Below are positions 8,580-16,658 of a stretch of DNA of 64,000 bases, piece by piece; position 1 is the stretch's first letter, and every line of letters starts with the position of its first letter. This DNA comes from Stenotrophomonas acidaminiphila. Lineage in GTDB: Bacteria; Pseudomonadota; Gammaproteobacteria; Xanthomonadales; Xanthomonadaceae. The notes beneath the pieces are model-generated. The model had not been told where the DNA came from and did no database searches. It saw only the letters and a list, made by a program, of their open reading frames with translations. The translations under genes and the position numbers were made by a program. The stretch is from contig CP019797.1 of the NCBI GenBank assembly GCA_002951995.1, positions 1,224,501-1,288,500 of the forward strand, given 5' to 3'.

Positions 8580-10052
8580 TCAGCGGGTGGCGGTTTCCGC
8601 ATCGGCGTCGGCCACCGGCGAGGGCGGGCACGCCGGCACTTCGGCCGGCGTCGCCAGTTCCCCGGCATGCGCCGGCGGCGCCAGCATCCTGGCCCTGCGC
8701 CAGCCGCCCCAGCGGTAGTAGGCCAGCGACAGCAGCATCGAGACCAGCGAACTGACCGGGAAGCTCCACCAGATCGCATCGGCGCCCCAGTACGGCTGCA
8801 GCAGTTCGGCAAACGGCACGCGCACGCCCCACAGCGCGGCGGCCAGGATCAGCAGCGGGGCCATCACCGCACCGGTGGAGCGGACCACGCCGGAAATCAC
8901 GAAGCTCACGCCGAAGAACAGGAACGACCACACCGCGATGTGGTTCAGGTGCCGCGCGACCGCCAGCGCCTGGCTGCCGTCGGGCAGGAACAGGGCCAGC
9001 GAGTGCCGGTCCAGCAGGACCAGCGGCAGGATCAGCACCCCGGTGAGCACGAAGTTGTACAGCACGCCCTTGCGCGCGGTGCCGCGGACCCGGTTCCAGT
9101 GGCCGGCGCCCACGTTCTGCGCGGCCATGGACGAGCATGCCGCGCCGATCGCCATCGCCGGCATCTGCACGTAGGTCCACAACTGCAGCGACGCGCCATA
9201 GGCGGCGGCGGTATCGGTGCCGTAATCGTTGACCATGGTCATCAGCATGATCATCGACAGCGAGATCAGCACCATCTGCAGGCCCATCGGCACGCCCTTG
9301 ACCACCAGTGCGCGCAGGATCGCCAGGTCGATGCGCAGCAGCCCCAGGTCCTTGCGCCCCAGCCACAGCACATGGCCGCGCTGGCGCATGTAGGCCAGCA
9401 GGCCGAGCAGCGACAGCGACTGCGCCAGCAGCGTGGCCCACGCCGCACCGGCGATGCCCAGCCGCGGGAACGGGCCGATGCCGAAGATCAGCAGCGGGTT
9501 GAGCACGATGTCCAGCGCCACCGACAGCAGCAGGAAGCGGAACGGCGTGCGCGAGTCGCCGGCACCGCGCAGCGCCGCGCTGAGGAAGGCGAAGGCGTAC
9601 AGCGTCGGCGTGGCCAGGAAGATGATCCGCAGGTAGGCCTCGGCCAGCGGCAGCGACGCGGCCGGGGTACCCATCGCGCGCAGCAGCGGATGCGCCATGA
9701 ACCAGCCGGCGATGGCGATCAGCACTGAAATGCCGATGAAGAAGGTGGCGCTGGTGCCCATCACCCGCCGTGCCTGGACCACGTCGCGCGCGCCCATCGC
9801 CTGGCCGATGAGGATGGTGGCGGCCATGCCGATGCCGAACACCGAGCCGATCAGGAAGAACATGATGTTGTTGGCGTTGGCCGTGGCGGTCAGCGCCGCT
9901 TCGCCGAGGAACCGGCCGACCCAGATCGCGTTGACCGAGCCGTTGAGCGACTGGGCGATGTTGCCGGCCAGGATCGGCAGGGCGAACAGCAGCAGGTTGC
10001 GCCCGATGGGGCCTTCGGTCAGCGAGCGGGCGGCAGGGGCGGGGGCGGTCAT
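8580..10052 (-). CDS. MATE family multidrug efflux transporter
   Basis: About 490 residues with twelve predicted membrane helices and the repeated MATE layout (LPILAGNIAQSLNGSVNAIWVG near the start, then a second half opening VKGVPMGLQ). MATE proteins export cationic drugs or metabolites in exchange for Na+ or H+ across the inner membrane. I placed the start at MTAPAPAAR (10052), just before the conserved N-terminal helix. An alternative ATG at 10088 adds 12 residues, and neither has a clear ribosome-binding site. The C-terminal tail is rich in Ala, Pro and acidic residues and is not conserved in the family. It stands alone and its substrate is unknown. Confidence 0.85.
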   Translation of the reverse strand: MTAPAPAARSLTEGPIGRNLLLFALPILAGNIAQSLNGSVNAIWVGRFLGEAALTATANANNIMFFLIGSVFGIGMAATILIGQAMGARDVVQARRVMGTSATFFIGISVLIAIAGWFMAHPLLRAMGTPAASLPLAEAYLRIIFLATPTLYAFAFLSAALRGAGDSRTPFRFLLLSVALDIVLNPLLIFGIGPFPRLGIAGAAWATLLAQSLSLLGLLAYMRQRGHVLWLGRKDLGLLRIDLAILRALVVKGVPMGLQMVLISLSMIMLMTMVNDYGTDTAAAYGASLQLWTYVQMPAMAIGAACSSMAAQNVGAGHWNRVRGTARKGVLYNFVLTGVLILPLVLLDRHSLALFLPDGSQALAVARHLNHIAVWSFLFFGVSFVISGVVRSTGAVMAPLLILAAALWGVRVPFAELLQPYWGADAIWWSFPVSSLVSMLLSLAYYRWGGWRRARMLAPPAHAGELATPAEVPACPPSPVADADAETATR

Positions 10053-10156
10053 GGGCGGCGGTCGGCGACTGAATGCGGACACTAGCATTGCCGGTGTGAC
10101 GGTGGCCGCAGGTCTCGCTACGATGGCGTCCGGGTATGTCCAGTGGAGGAACGGGA

Positions 10157-10417
10157 GTGCGCAGACAGCTGTGCGGCGCAATGGCGGTGCTGGCCCTGTC
10201 GGGCTGCGCCAACAGCGAGCGCCTGATGGACGCCGGCGTGCGTCCGTCCGACCATGCCGACTGCCTGGTCGGCGCCGGGCCCGCCGAGCCGGTGCCCAGG
10301 GGGGCCGCGCCATCGATGCGCAGCCGGCGCTGCAACCCCGACGAGGGCCTGAACTGGACCATCGGTTCGTCGCGCAGCGAGACGATGGACGTGGACTTCA
10401 AGAAAAAGCATGACTGA
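10157..10417 (+). CDS. Small putative lipoprotein
   Basis: An 86-residue protein with a charged N-terminus (VRRQL), a short hydrophobic stretch and the lipobox LSGC, so it is probably anchored in the outer membrane or facing the periplasm. GTG at 10157 has GGAGG at 10145-10149; an ATG at 10136 has no such site. A -10-like TACGAT lies at 10119-10124. After the Cys the protein has three further cysteines and ends in the basic FKKKHD. I do not recognise a domain. Its stop lies inside the start of hslR (8-bp overlap), so the two are translationally coupled, but no functional link is known. Confidence 0.65.
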   Translation: MRRQLCGAMAVLALSGCANSERLMDAGVRPSDHADCLVGAGPAEPVPRGAAPSMRSRRCNPDEGLNWTIGSSRSETMDVDFKKKHD

Positions 10418-10817
10418 AACGCAACAAGTACCGGCGACCATCCGCCTGGACGTGTGGCTGTGGGCCGCGCGTTTCTTCAAGACCCGCAGCCTGGCCAAGC
10501 ACGCGGTGGAGACCGGCAAGGTCGAGGTGGACGGGCAGCGCCCGAAATCCTCGCGCGCGGTCCGCGTCGGCGACGCCCTGCGCGTGCAGCGCGGCGATGA
10601 GGTTTTCGAGATCGGCGTGCGCGGTCTCAGCGACACGCGCGGGCCGGCACCGGTGGCGCAGGCGCTGTACCAGGAGACCGAGGCCTCGCGCAGGGCGCGC
10701 GAGGAACAGCGGCTGCAGCGCGCCGCCGCCCGCGACGGCTACCTGCCCCCGGAGCACAAGCCGGACAAGCGCGCGCGGCGGCTGATCCGCGCGCTGGGCG
10801 ACATCGACGCGCTGTAG
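10410..10817 (+). CDS. hslR: Hsp15-like RNA-binding S4 domain protein
   Basis: 135 residues. The S4 domain fills about residues 10-60 (IRLDVWLWAARFFKTRS, then VEVDGQRPKSSRAVRVGD), followed by a basic, arginine-rich C-terminal tail. Hsp15 binds 50S subunits that still carry a nascent chain after premature dissociation and helps to recycle them, especially after heat stress. Length and domain layout match E. coli HslR (133 residues). The gene overlaps the upstream lipoprotein gene by 8 bp. Confidence 0.9.
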   Translation: MTETQQVPATIRLDVWLWAARFFKTRSLAKHAVETGKVEVDGQRPKSSRAVRVGDALRVQRGDEVFEIGVRGLSDTRGPAPVAQALYQETEASRRAREEQRLQRAAARDGYLPPEHKPDKRARRLIRALGDIDAL

Positions 10818-10919
10818 GCGAGGCCGCGCCCTGGCGGCGCGTGGCAACGGCCGCCTGCGGCACGGGCGGGGCCGCTCACCGCCGCCAGCGGGTGCCGTTC
10901 AGATCGCGTGGGCGCCGGC

Positions 10920-11525
10920 TCAGCGCTTGCCGCTGCCGAGCAGGCCGCTGCCAAGCCGGATCAGGTCGGATACGCCGAGCTGGCCATCGCCGTCCTGGTC
11001 GAGCAGGCTGCCGAGCAGGCCGCCGGCGACACCGCCCTGCTGCACCACCTGTTGTCTTTCCTCGCCAAGCAGGCGGCCCAGGCCACCGGCGTCGACCTGG
11101 TCGCCCGCGGACAGGCGCTGGGCCAGGTAGGCCATCACCACCGGTGCCAGGATCCGTAGCAGTTGCCCGGCGCGCTCGCCGCCCAGGCCGGTGGCCTGCG
11201 CCAGCCCGGCCTCGGCGCGGCCCTGGTTGCCGCCGAAGATATGACCGAGGATGCCCGCGCCGTTGGTAGCCGGGCTGCTGCCGCCGCCCAGCACCGCGCC
11301 CAGCACGCTGCCGATGTCCAGGCCGCTGTGGTTGTCCTGCAGCGCGCCGAACAGCGCCTCGGCGCCCTGTGGCCGCGCGGCGTTGTTGCCCAGGGCGCCC
11401 AGCAGCAGCGGCAGTGCCGCGCTGACCGCGCCGGCGGCCTGCCGGCTGTCCAGTCCCAACTGCTGGGAGACCTGTTGCAGCGGCGCGCCCTGCAATTGGG
11501 AAAGAAGCTCGTCGGTAAGGCTCAT
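10920..11525 (-). CDS. DUF937 (YidB-like) protein
   Basis: A 201-residue protein that starts MSLTDELLSQL and follows the DUF937 pattern: an N-terminal helical part (QVSQQLGLDSRQAAGAVSAA, LLLGALGNNA) and glycine-rich stretches (VLGAVLGGG, ILGHIFGG). Near the C-terminus LLDQDGDGQLGVSDL looks like an EF-hand-type calcium or dockerin-like loop. AAGGA stands about 7 nt before the ATG. The biochemical role of DUF937 is unknown, and no signal peptide is seen. It is convergent with hslR. Confidence 0.75.
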   Translation of the reverse strand: MSLTDELLSQLQGAPLQQVSQQLGLDSRQAAGAVSAALPLLLGALGNNAARPQGAEALFGALQDNHSGLDIGSVLGAVLGGGSSPATNGAGILGHIFGGNQGRAEAGLAQATGLGGERAGQLLRILAPVVMAYLAQRLSAGDQVDAGGLGRLLGEERQQVVQQGGVAGGLLGSLLDQDGDGQLGVSDLIRLGSGLLGSGKR

Positions 11526-11796
11526 CGGGCGGATCCTTGCGGTGGGTATGCCTGGCCATGGTAGCGCCGGCGGACGCCATGCGCGGCCGCCGGCACACGG
11601 GGCACGCGGCAGTGGGGCGCGCTGGATGCGGCCGGTACGCCGGTGCGGTGCGCGCCCGGCGGCCATGCGGCGGGGGCGCGGACCGCCAGCGCAGCGCCAC
11701 CCCGGCGCCGGCATGTCCGCCCTGGCGGGGAGCGGGCGGTGGGGCGGCAATCGCCCGCTCCGCGTGGCGGCGCAGGCGCCGCTTGCAGGTGTCCGC
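11526..11796. other. Gene-free GC-rich spacer
   Basis: Between the DUF937 start and the catalase terminator I see no convincing gene. The reading frames here have no ribosome-binding site and give Arg/Ala/Gly-rich low-complexity peptides. It should hold the promoter of the DUF937 gene, but no clear -35/-10 pair was recognised. Confidence 0.4.
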
Positions 11797-11820
11797 GGCC
11801 CCGCCGCGCAGGGCGGGGCC
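11797..11820 (-). terminator. Terminator hairpin after the catalase gene
   Basis: A perfect 9-bp stem, GGCCCCGCC (11797-11805) and GGCGGGGCC (11812-11820), with a 6-nt loop lies 7 bp past the catalase stop. It lacks a T-run. Confidence 0.5.
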
Positions 11821-11827
11821 AAGGGCG

Positions 11828-13470
11828 TCACAGCGTGATGTCTTCCGCGCCCGGCGTGGCCCTGGGGAACGTCGCTTCCGGCTGTGCCGGCGCGAACGGG
11901 TCGGCCGGCCCCGCCTCCGCCAGCTTCTTCAGTGCCGCCGCGACGCCGGCGCCATAGGCCGGGTCGGCCTTGCTGCAGTTGTCCACGTGGCGCTGCTTGA
12001 TGAAGTCCGGGGCGTCGCCCAGGGCGCGCGCGGTGTTGTCGAACAGGCGCTGCTTCTGCGCGTCGTCGTAGCTGCGGAACAGCGCGCCGGGCTGGCTGAA
12101 ATAGTCGCTGTCGTCCTCGCGGAAGTTCCAGAAGTCGGCATCGCCGCGGATGCGCAGCGGCGGCTCGCGGTACTGCGGCTGCTCCTGCCACTGGCCGTAG
12201 CTGTTGGGCTCGTAGTGCGGCAACCCGCCGTAGTTGCCGTCCACCCGCATGGCACCGTCGCGGTGGTTGCTGTGTACCGGGCAGCGCGCCGCGTTCACCG
12301 GGATCTGGTGGTGGTTGACGCCCAGCCGGTAGCGCTGCGCGTCGGAATAGGCGAACAGCCGCGCCTGCAGCATCTTGTCCGGCGAAGGACCGATGCCCGG
12401 CACCAGGTTGCTCGGCGCGAACGCCGACTGCTCCACGTCCTGGTACCAGTTCGCCGGGTTGCGGTTGAGCTCGAACTCGCCCACCTCGATCAGCGGGTAG
12501 TCGCTCTTGGGCCACACCTTGGTCAGGTCGAACGGGTGGATGCGGTAGGTCTCGGCCTCCAGCTCCGGCATGACCTGCACGAACAGCTTCCACTTGGGGA
12601 AGTCGCCGCGCTCGATCGCCTGGAACAGATCGCGGCCGTGGCTTTCGCGGTCGTGCCCGACCAGCACCTGCGCCTGTGCGTCGGTCAGCGCTTCGATGCC
12701 CTGCTGGCTGTGGAAGTGGAACTTCACCCAGAAGCGCTCGCCGTCGGCGTTGGTGAAGCTGTAGGTATGCGAGCCGAAGCCATGCATGTGGCGGAACGTG
12801 CGCGGGATGCCGCGGTCGCTCATCACCACGGTGACCTGCAGCAGCGCCTCCGGCAGCAGGGTCCAGAAGTCCCAGTTGTTGCGCGCGCTGCGCAGGTTGG
12901 TGTGCGGGTCGCGCTTGACCGCCTTGTTGAGGTCGGCGAACTTGCGCGGGTCGCGCAGGAAGAACACCGGGGTGTTGTTGCCCACCAGGTCCCAGTTGCC
13001 TTCCTCGGTGTAGAACTTCAGCGCGAAGCCGCGGATGTCGCGCTCGGCATCGGCCGCGCCGCGTTCGCCGGCCACGGTGGTGAAGCGGGCGAACATCTCC
13101 GTCTTCTTGCCGACCTCGGAGAAGAGCCTGGCGCGGGTATAGCGGGTGATGTCGTGGGTGACGGTGAAGGTGCCGAACGCGCCGGAACCCTTGGCGTGCA
13201 TGCGCCGCTCGGGATCACTTCGCGGTTGAGGTTGGCCAGCTTCTCCAGCAGCCACACGTCTTCCATCAGCAGCGGTCCGCGCGGCCCGGCGGTGCGGCTG
13301 TTCTGGTTGTCCACCACCGGCGCGCCGAACGCCGTGGTCATCGGCGTGGTCGGCGCGTCACCGTGCTTCTGGGCCGGGGTGGTACTGGTGTCGCGCTGCG
13401 ACTGCGCGGCCTGCGCCGGCGTGGGCGCGGCATGGTACGGGCAGGTGGGTTTGCTGTCGTTGCTGCTCAT
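11828..13470 (-). CDS. Monofunctional haem catalase (frameshifted as read near 13210)
   Basis: Breaks down hydrogen peroxide. Full length would be 547 residues. The start at 13470 has AGGAG 6 nt upstream, and the first 80 residues are a Pro/Ala/Thr-rich lead followed by [18 protein letters not shown], the usual catalase entry. The frame breaks at LNREVIP; the next frame continues [15 protein letters not shown], which carries the catalytic histidine. Reading one extra G (CCGGAGCGG for CCGAGCGG) restores the frame. The haem-ligand region [17 protein letters not shown] and the [11 protein letters not shown] motif are intact. An OxyR-like site lies about 100 bp upstream. It resembles small-subunit (clade 3 type) catalases. 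Because the break is one base at a conserved site, I suspect a sequence error rather than a dead gene. Confidence 0.85.
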
Positions 13471-13560
13471 GGCGGGCTCCTGGCTGGCATCGGGAAACAT
13501 CGTGCGACGACGATAGCTACGGGACGGTGAAATGAAAAATCGAATGATCCGCTCGGAACC

Positions 13561-13575
13561 ATAGGTTCGGCCTAT
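13561..13575 (-). promoter_or_regulatory. OxyR-like half-site upstream of catalase
   Basis: ATAG-N7-CTAT (13561-13575) matches the OxyR half-site ATAGnTnnnAnCTAT at 9 of the 10 defined positions. It sits inside the longer palindrome CCATAGG-N5-CCTATGG (13559-13577) about 91 bp before the catalase start codon. A second half-site 7 bp nearer the gene is weak. OxyR control of catalase is well known in xanthomonads. Confidence 0.5.
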
Positions 13576-13609
13576 GGCGTTGCAGACCGGTCGAGCCCGC
13601 CGCCTGCGC

Positions 13610-14269
13610 TCAGTCGCGGTCCGGCGCGCCCAGCGGGAACAATGCGCGATAGGGACGCGCCGCGGCGACCGCGCGGGCGAACGAAGGGCGGGCGAGCAGC
13701 CGCGCCCGGTAGTCGCGCAGCACCGGGTAGCGGGCGTCGATGCGGTGGGTCCAGTCGGCATAGAACAGCGCCGGCGCAGCGGCGCAGTCGGCCAGGGTGA
13801 AGTCCGCCCCGGCCGCCCACGGCCTGCCGGCCAGCGCGTCCTCGAGCCAGCCGTAGGCCAGCTCCAGCCGTTCCACCGCGCTGGCCAGGGCATCGCCGGC
13901 CTTGCCGGCGTCGCCGCTGAGCGCGCCGCCGACCGCGTGCTGCACCGGGCTCATCACATGCAGGTCGAAGAAGCGGTCGAGGAAGCGCACCTCCAGCGCG
14001 GCGCCGGCATCGTCCGGCAGCAGCGGCACCGGTCCGCGGTGCCGCTGCTGCAGGTATTCGATGATGATGCTGCTCTCCACCACGCTGCGCCCGTCGTCCA
14101 GCAGCAGCGGGAACCTGCGCAGCGGCCAGCGCTGCAGCCATTCGGCCGCGTTGAGCGGCGCATCCGGGCCGAGCATGCGGAACTCGAACGCGGTGGCGTT
14201 CTCGTACAGGGCGATGAGCACCTTCTGGGTGTACGAGGAGAACGGGTGGCCATACAGCAGCAGCGACAT
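13610..14269 (-). CDS. Glutathione S-transferase family protein
   Basis: 219 residues with an N-terminal thioredoxin-like domain ([22 protein letters not shown] holds the probable catalytic Ser/Tyr; [10 protein letters not shown] is the cis-Pro loop and [11 protein letters not shown] the gamma-glutamyl binding motif). The C-terminal half is all helical ([17 protein letters not shown]). GGAGGG lies 6 nt upstream of the ATG. Cytosolic GSTs of this type conjugate or transfer glutathione to electrophiles; the substrate is unknown. It is divergent from a WYL-domain regulator, which may control it. Confidence 0.85.
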   Translation of the reverse strand: MSLLLYGHPFSSYTQKVLIALYENATAFEFRMLGPDAPLNAAEWLQRWPLRRFPLLLDDGRSVVESSIIIEYLQQRHRGPVPLLPDDAGAALEVRFLDRFFDLHVMSPVQHAVGGALSGDAGKAGDALASAVERLELAYGWLEDALAGRPWAAGADFTLADCAAAPALFYADWTHRIDARYPVLRDYRARLLARPSFARAVAAARPYRALFPLGAPDRD

Positions 14270-14414
14270 GGAAGCCCTCCGCGGCGGATGCCGATGCCGG
14301 CAATGTGGGCGCAATGCCGGCGCCGCGCAAGGTGGCCCGGCCGGTGCCGGATGTCGGCGGTGGCCGGTATCTGCCAGACTGCGCCTGCCCCCGGACCGCC
14401 CTGGATTGTCCCGC

Positions 14415-15119
14415 ATGAGCGAACGCGCCACCCGCCTGCTGCACCTGCTGGACGAACTGCGGCGGCGGCGCAAGCCGGTGCGCGGCGCGCACCTGGCCGA
14501 GCACCTGGGGGTGAGCCTGCGCACGCTGTACCGTGACATCGACGCGCTGCGCGGGCAGGGCGCGGACATCGGCGGCGACCCCGGCGTCGGCTATCAGCTG
14601 CGGGGCGGATTCCTGCTGCCGCCGATGATGTTCTCGGCCGAGGAACTGGAGGCGATCGTGCTCGGCGTGCGCTGGGTGGCCTCGCATGCCGATCCGGACC
14701 TGGCGGTTGCCGCCGGCGCCGCGCTGGACCGGGTGACCGGGGTGCTGCCGGAGAACCTGCGCCTGCAGGTCGAGACCAGCGGCCTGTACGCGCCGCAGTG
14801 GCACCCGACCGAGCCCGAACCCTGGTTGCCGGCGCTGCGCCGTGCGATCCGCGCCGGGCATGCGGTGCGCATCCATTACCGCGATGCCGAAGACCGCGCC
14901 AGCGAGCGGGTGATCTGGCCGTTCGCGATGGCCTTCCTGGCCGAGGTCCGGCTGTTGGCGGCCTGGTGCGAGATGCGCGGCGACTTCCGCCATTTCCGCG
15001 CCGACCGCGTGCTGGCCCTGCACGACACCGGCCAGTGCTACCCGGAGCAGCGGCACCGCCTGCTCAAGCGCTGGGGCGAGCAGCGGCGGCAGCGCCAGGC
15101 ACTGGGGGCTGACTGCTGA
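14415..15119 (+). CDS. YafY-family transcriptional regulator (HTH_11 plus WYL domain)
   Basis: 234 residues. Residues 5-60 form a DeoR-like winged helix (VRGAHLAEHLGVSLRTLYRD), followed by the linker GVGYQLRGGFLLPPMMFSAEE and a C-terminal WYL domain (VRIHYRDAEDRASERVIWPF) that usually senses a ligand. It stands between two GST genes: the first is divergent and the second begins 60 bp downstream on the same strand. In related genomes YafY-type regulators often sit next to the detoxification gene they control, so one or both GSTs are likely targets. A -10-like element TGCCAGACT lies about 35 nt before the ATG at 14415. Confidence 0.85.
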   Translation: MSERATRLLHLLDELRRRRKPVRGAHLAEHLGVSLRTLYRDIDALRGQGADIGGDPGVGYQLRGGFLLPPMMFSAEELEAIVLGVRWVASHADPDLAVAAGAALDRVTGVLPENLRLQVETSGLYAPQWHPTEPEPWLPALRRAIRAGHAVRIHYRDAEDRASERVIWPFAMAFLAEVRLLAAWCEMRGDFRHFRADRVLALHDTGQCYPEQRHRLLKRWGEQRRQRQALGADC

Positions 15120-15178
15120 CAGCGGCTGTCAGCAGCCCCCGCGCACACTGCCGGCTCCTTCCCGTACCGGAGCCCGCC

Positions 15179-15802
15179 ATGACCACGCTGACCTTCTACA
15201 CCCATCCGTTCTCCCGCGGCCGCATCGCGCGCTGGATGCTGGAAGAGGCCGGCCTGCCCTACGAGGAGGTCATCCTCGATTACGGCACCACGATGAAGGC
15301 GCCGGCGTACCTGGCGATCAACCCGATGGGCAAGGTGCCCGCGCTGCGCCACGACGACACCGTGGTGACCGAGAACGCGGCCATCTGCCTGCACCTGGCC
15401 GACCTGGTGCCGGAAAAGGCGCTGCTGCCGCCGCCCGGCACCGCGGCGCGCGGTGCGTGCTATCGCTGGGTGCTGTTCGCCGCCGGTCCGCTGGAGTCGT
15501 TCATCACCGCGCGCCGGCACGGCGCGCTGGCGCCGGCGAGGGAGGCCGGTTATGGCAACGAGGCCGACCTGATGCGCACCGTGGAAGGCGCGCTGGCGGG
15601 CAGGCGGTATCTGGTGGGTGACCGGTTCAGCGTCGCCGATCTGTACATGGCGGCGTTGCTTGGCTACTACATGCGTATCGGCGAGCTGGAATCGAGGCCG
15701 GTGTTCGAGGCGTATGCGGCCGCGCATCTGCAGCGGCCGGCGGCGCAGCGGGCCAATGCGCGCGACGATGCGCTGGTGGCGGAACGGGCGGAGAGTGCCT
15801 GA
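15179..15802 (+). CDS. Glutathione S-transferase family protein
   Basis: 207 residues. The thioredoxin-like N-domain shows LTFYTHPFSRGRIARWML, the substrate-binding NPMGKVPAL loop and VVTENAAICLHL; the C-domain has RYLVGDRFSVADLYMAALL. The catalytic residue is probably the Ser or Arg of PFSRGR. It lies 60 bp downstream of the YafY-family regulator and may be transcribed with it. It is not closely similar to the GST at 13610-14269, so the pair is not a recent duplication. The substrate is unknown. Confidence 0.85.
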   Translation: MTTLTFYTHPFSRGRIARWMLEEAGLPYEEVILDYGTTMKAPAYLAINPMGKVPALRHDDTVVTENAAICLHLADLVPEKALLPPPGTAARGACYRWVLFAAGPLESFITARRHGALAPAREAGYGNEADLMRTVEGALAGRRYLVGDRFSVADLYMAALLGYYMRIGELESRPVFEAYAAAHLQRPAAQRANARDDALVAERAESA

Positions 15803-15819
15803 GTGCGGCACGCTGCCCA

Positions 15820-15859
<40 letters not shown>

Positions 15860-15937
15860 GCTTGTGAAGTTGCTCCGCTTTTGACTTCCGGATCCCTTTC
15901 CGCAGCGACGGAGCCAACGGACAAGACCCCGCAGGGG

Positions 15938-15959
15938 CGACGTGCAGGGACGCACGTCG
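15938..15959. repeat. 8-bp hairpin with AGGGAC loop (left arm)
   Basis: CGACGTGC / GCACGTCG with loop AGGGAC. The counterpart in the right arm (16465-16486) has the complementary loop GTCCCT, showing that the two arms are inverted copies of one structured unit. Confidence 0.8.
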
Positions 15960-16328
15960 TTTTTCGACACGACAGGGACGACCGGAAATAGGCGAAGCAC
16001 TGCTTCGCCCCGGTGAGCGGGCTGGCGCCGTGAGGCGACTGCCCCGGCCCCAGTTGCATCGCAGCTGGGTCGTGTCGAAAAATCCCGGCGGCGGAGTGGA
16101 CCCGGCGCGTGCAGCGCACCGAAGGGGAGCGAAAGCCTTTGATCCTGTTTCTGCCCTTGCTCTGGCTTCTCTTGGAGGCGTGTGTCAAAGCGATAGGCAA
16201 AGGACCAAGCCAGAGGCCAAGCCAGCGCCAGAGGAAAGGATAGAGCCCAAAGCTAAGCGCAAGGCGGAGGCCAAGCATGAAGCGGAAGCTTGAAAGCAGA
16301 GCTTTCGCCCCTGCTTCGCAGGAGCGAG

Positions 16329-16360
16329 TTACTTCTCTTTGCTCGTGCAAAGAGAAGTAA
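16329..16360. repeat. Perfect 13-bp hairpin in the centre of the element
   Basis: TTACTTCTCTTTG (16329-16341) and CAAAGAGAAGTAA (16348-16360) with loop CTCGTG. It is strikingly AT-rich for this genome and lies at the middle of the large inverted repeat. Confidence 0.85.
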
Positions 16361-16430
16361 CCAAGAGAAAGCACGCCCCTGCCTACGCGCCCAGCCCACT
16401 GCGCGGGCTGGGTCCACTCCGCCGGTGGGA

Positions 16431-16486
16431 TTTTTCGACGAGACGTCCCTGTCTCGTCGAAAAACGACGCGCGTCCCTGCGCGTCG
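16431..16486. repeat. Two consecutive hairpins with identical GTCCCT loops (right arm)
   Basis: The first hairpin has a perfect 14-bp stem (16431-16444 with 16451-16464) carrying TTTTT on one side and AAAAA on the other. The second has an 8-bp stem (16465-16472 with 16479-16486). Both loops are GTCCCT. The first could end transcription in either direction. Confidence 0.85.
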
Positions 16487-16569
16487 CCCTTCGGGTTTTT
16501 CCCGCCGGCTCCGTCGCTGCGGAAGGGGGCCCGGAAATCAAAAGCTGGAGAGCAACAGCACAATCACGG

Positions 16570-16633
16570 GCAACCGCAACCGCAACCGCAACCGCAACTG
16601 CAACTGCAACTGCAACTGCAACTGCAACTGCAG
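16570..16633. repeat. Hexanucleotide repeat (GCAACC) x 4 then (GCAACT) x 6
   Basis: Ten hexamers in a row, the first four GCAACC and the last six GCAACT, ending 25 bp before the mutS stop complement. This is the right cap of the element. The abrupt change of unit suggests two expansion events. Confidence 0.95.
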
Positions 16634-16658
16634 GGGCGTGCAGCCGGCGGGCGTGCGC

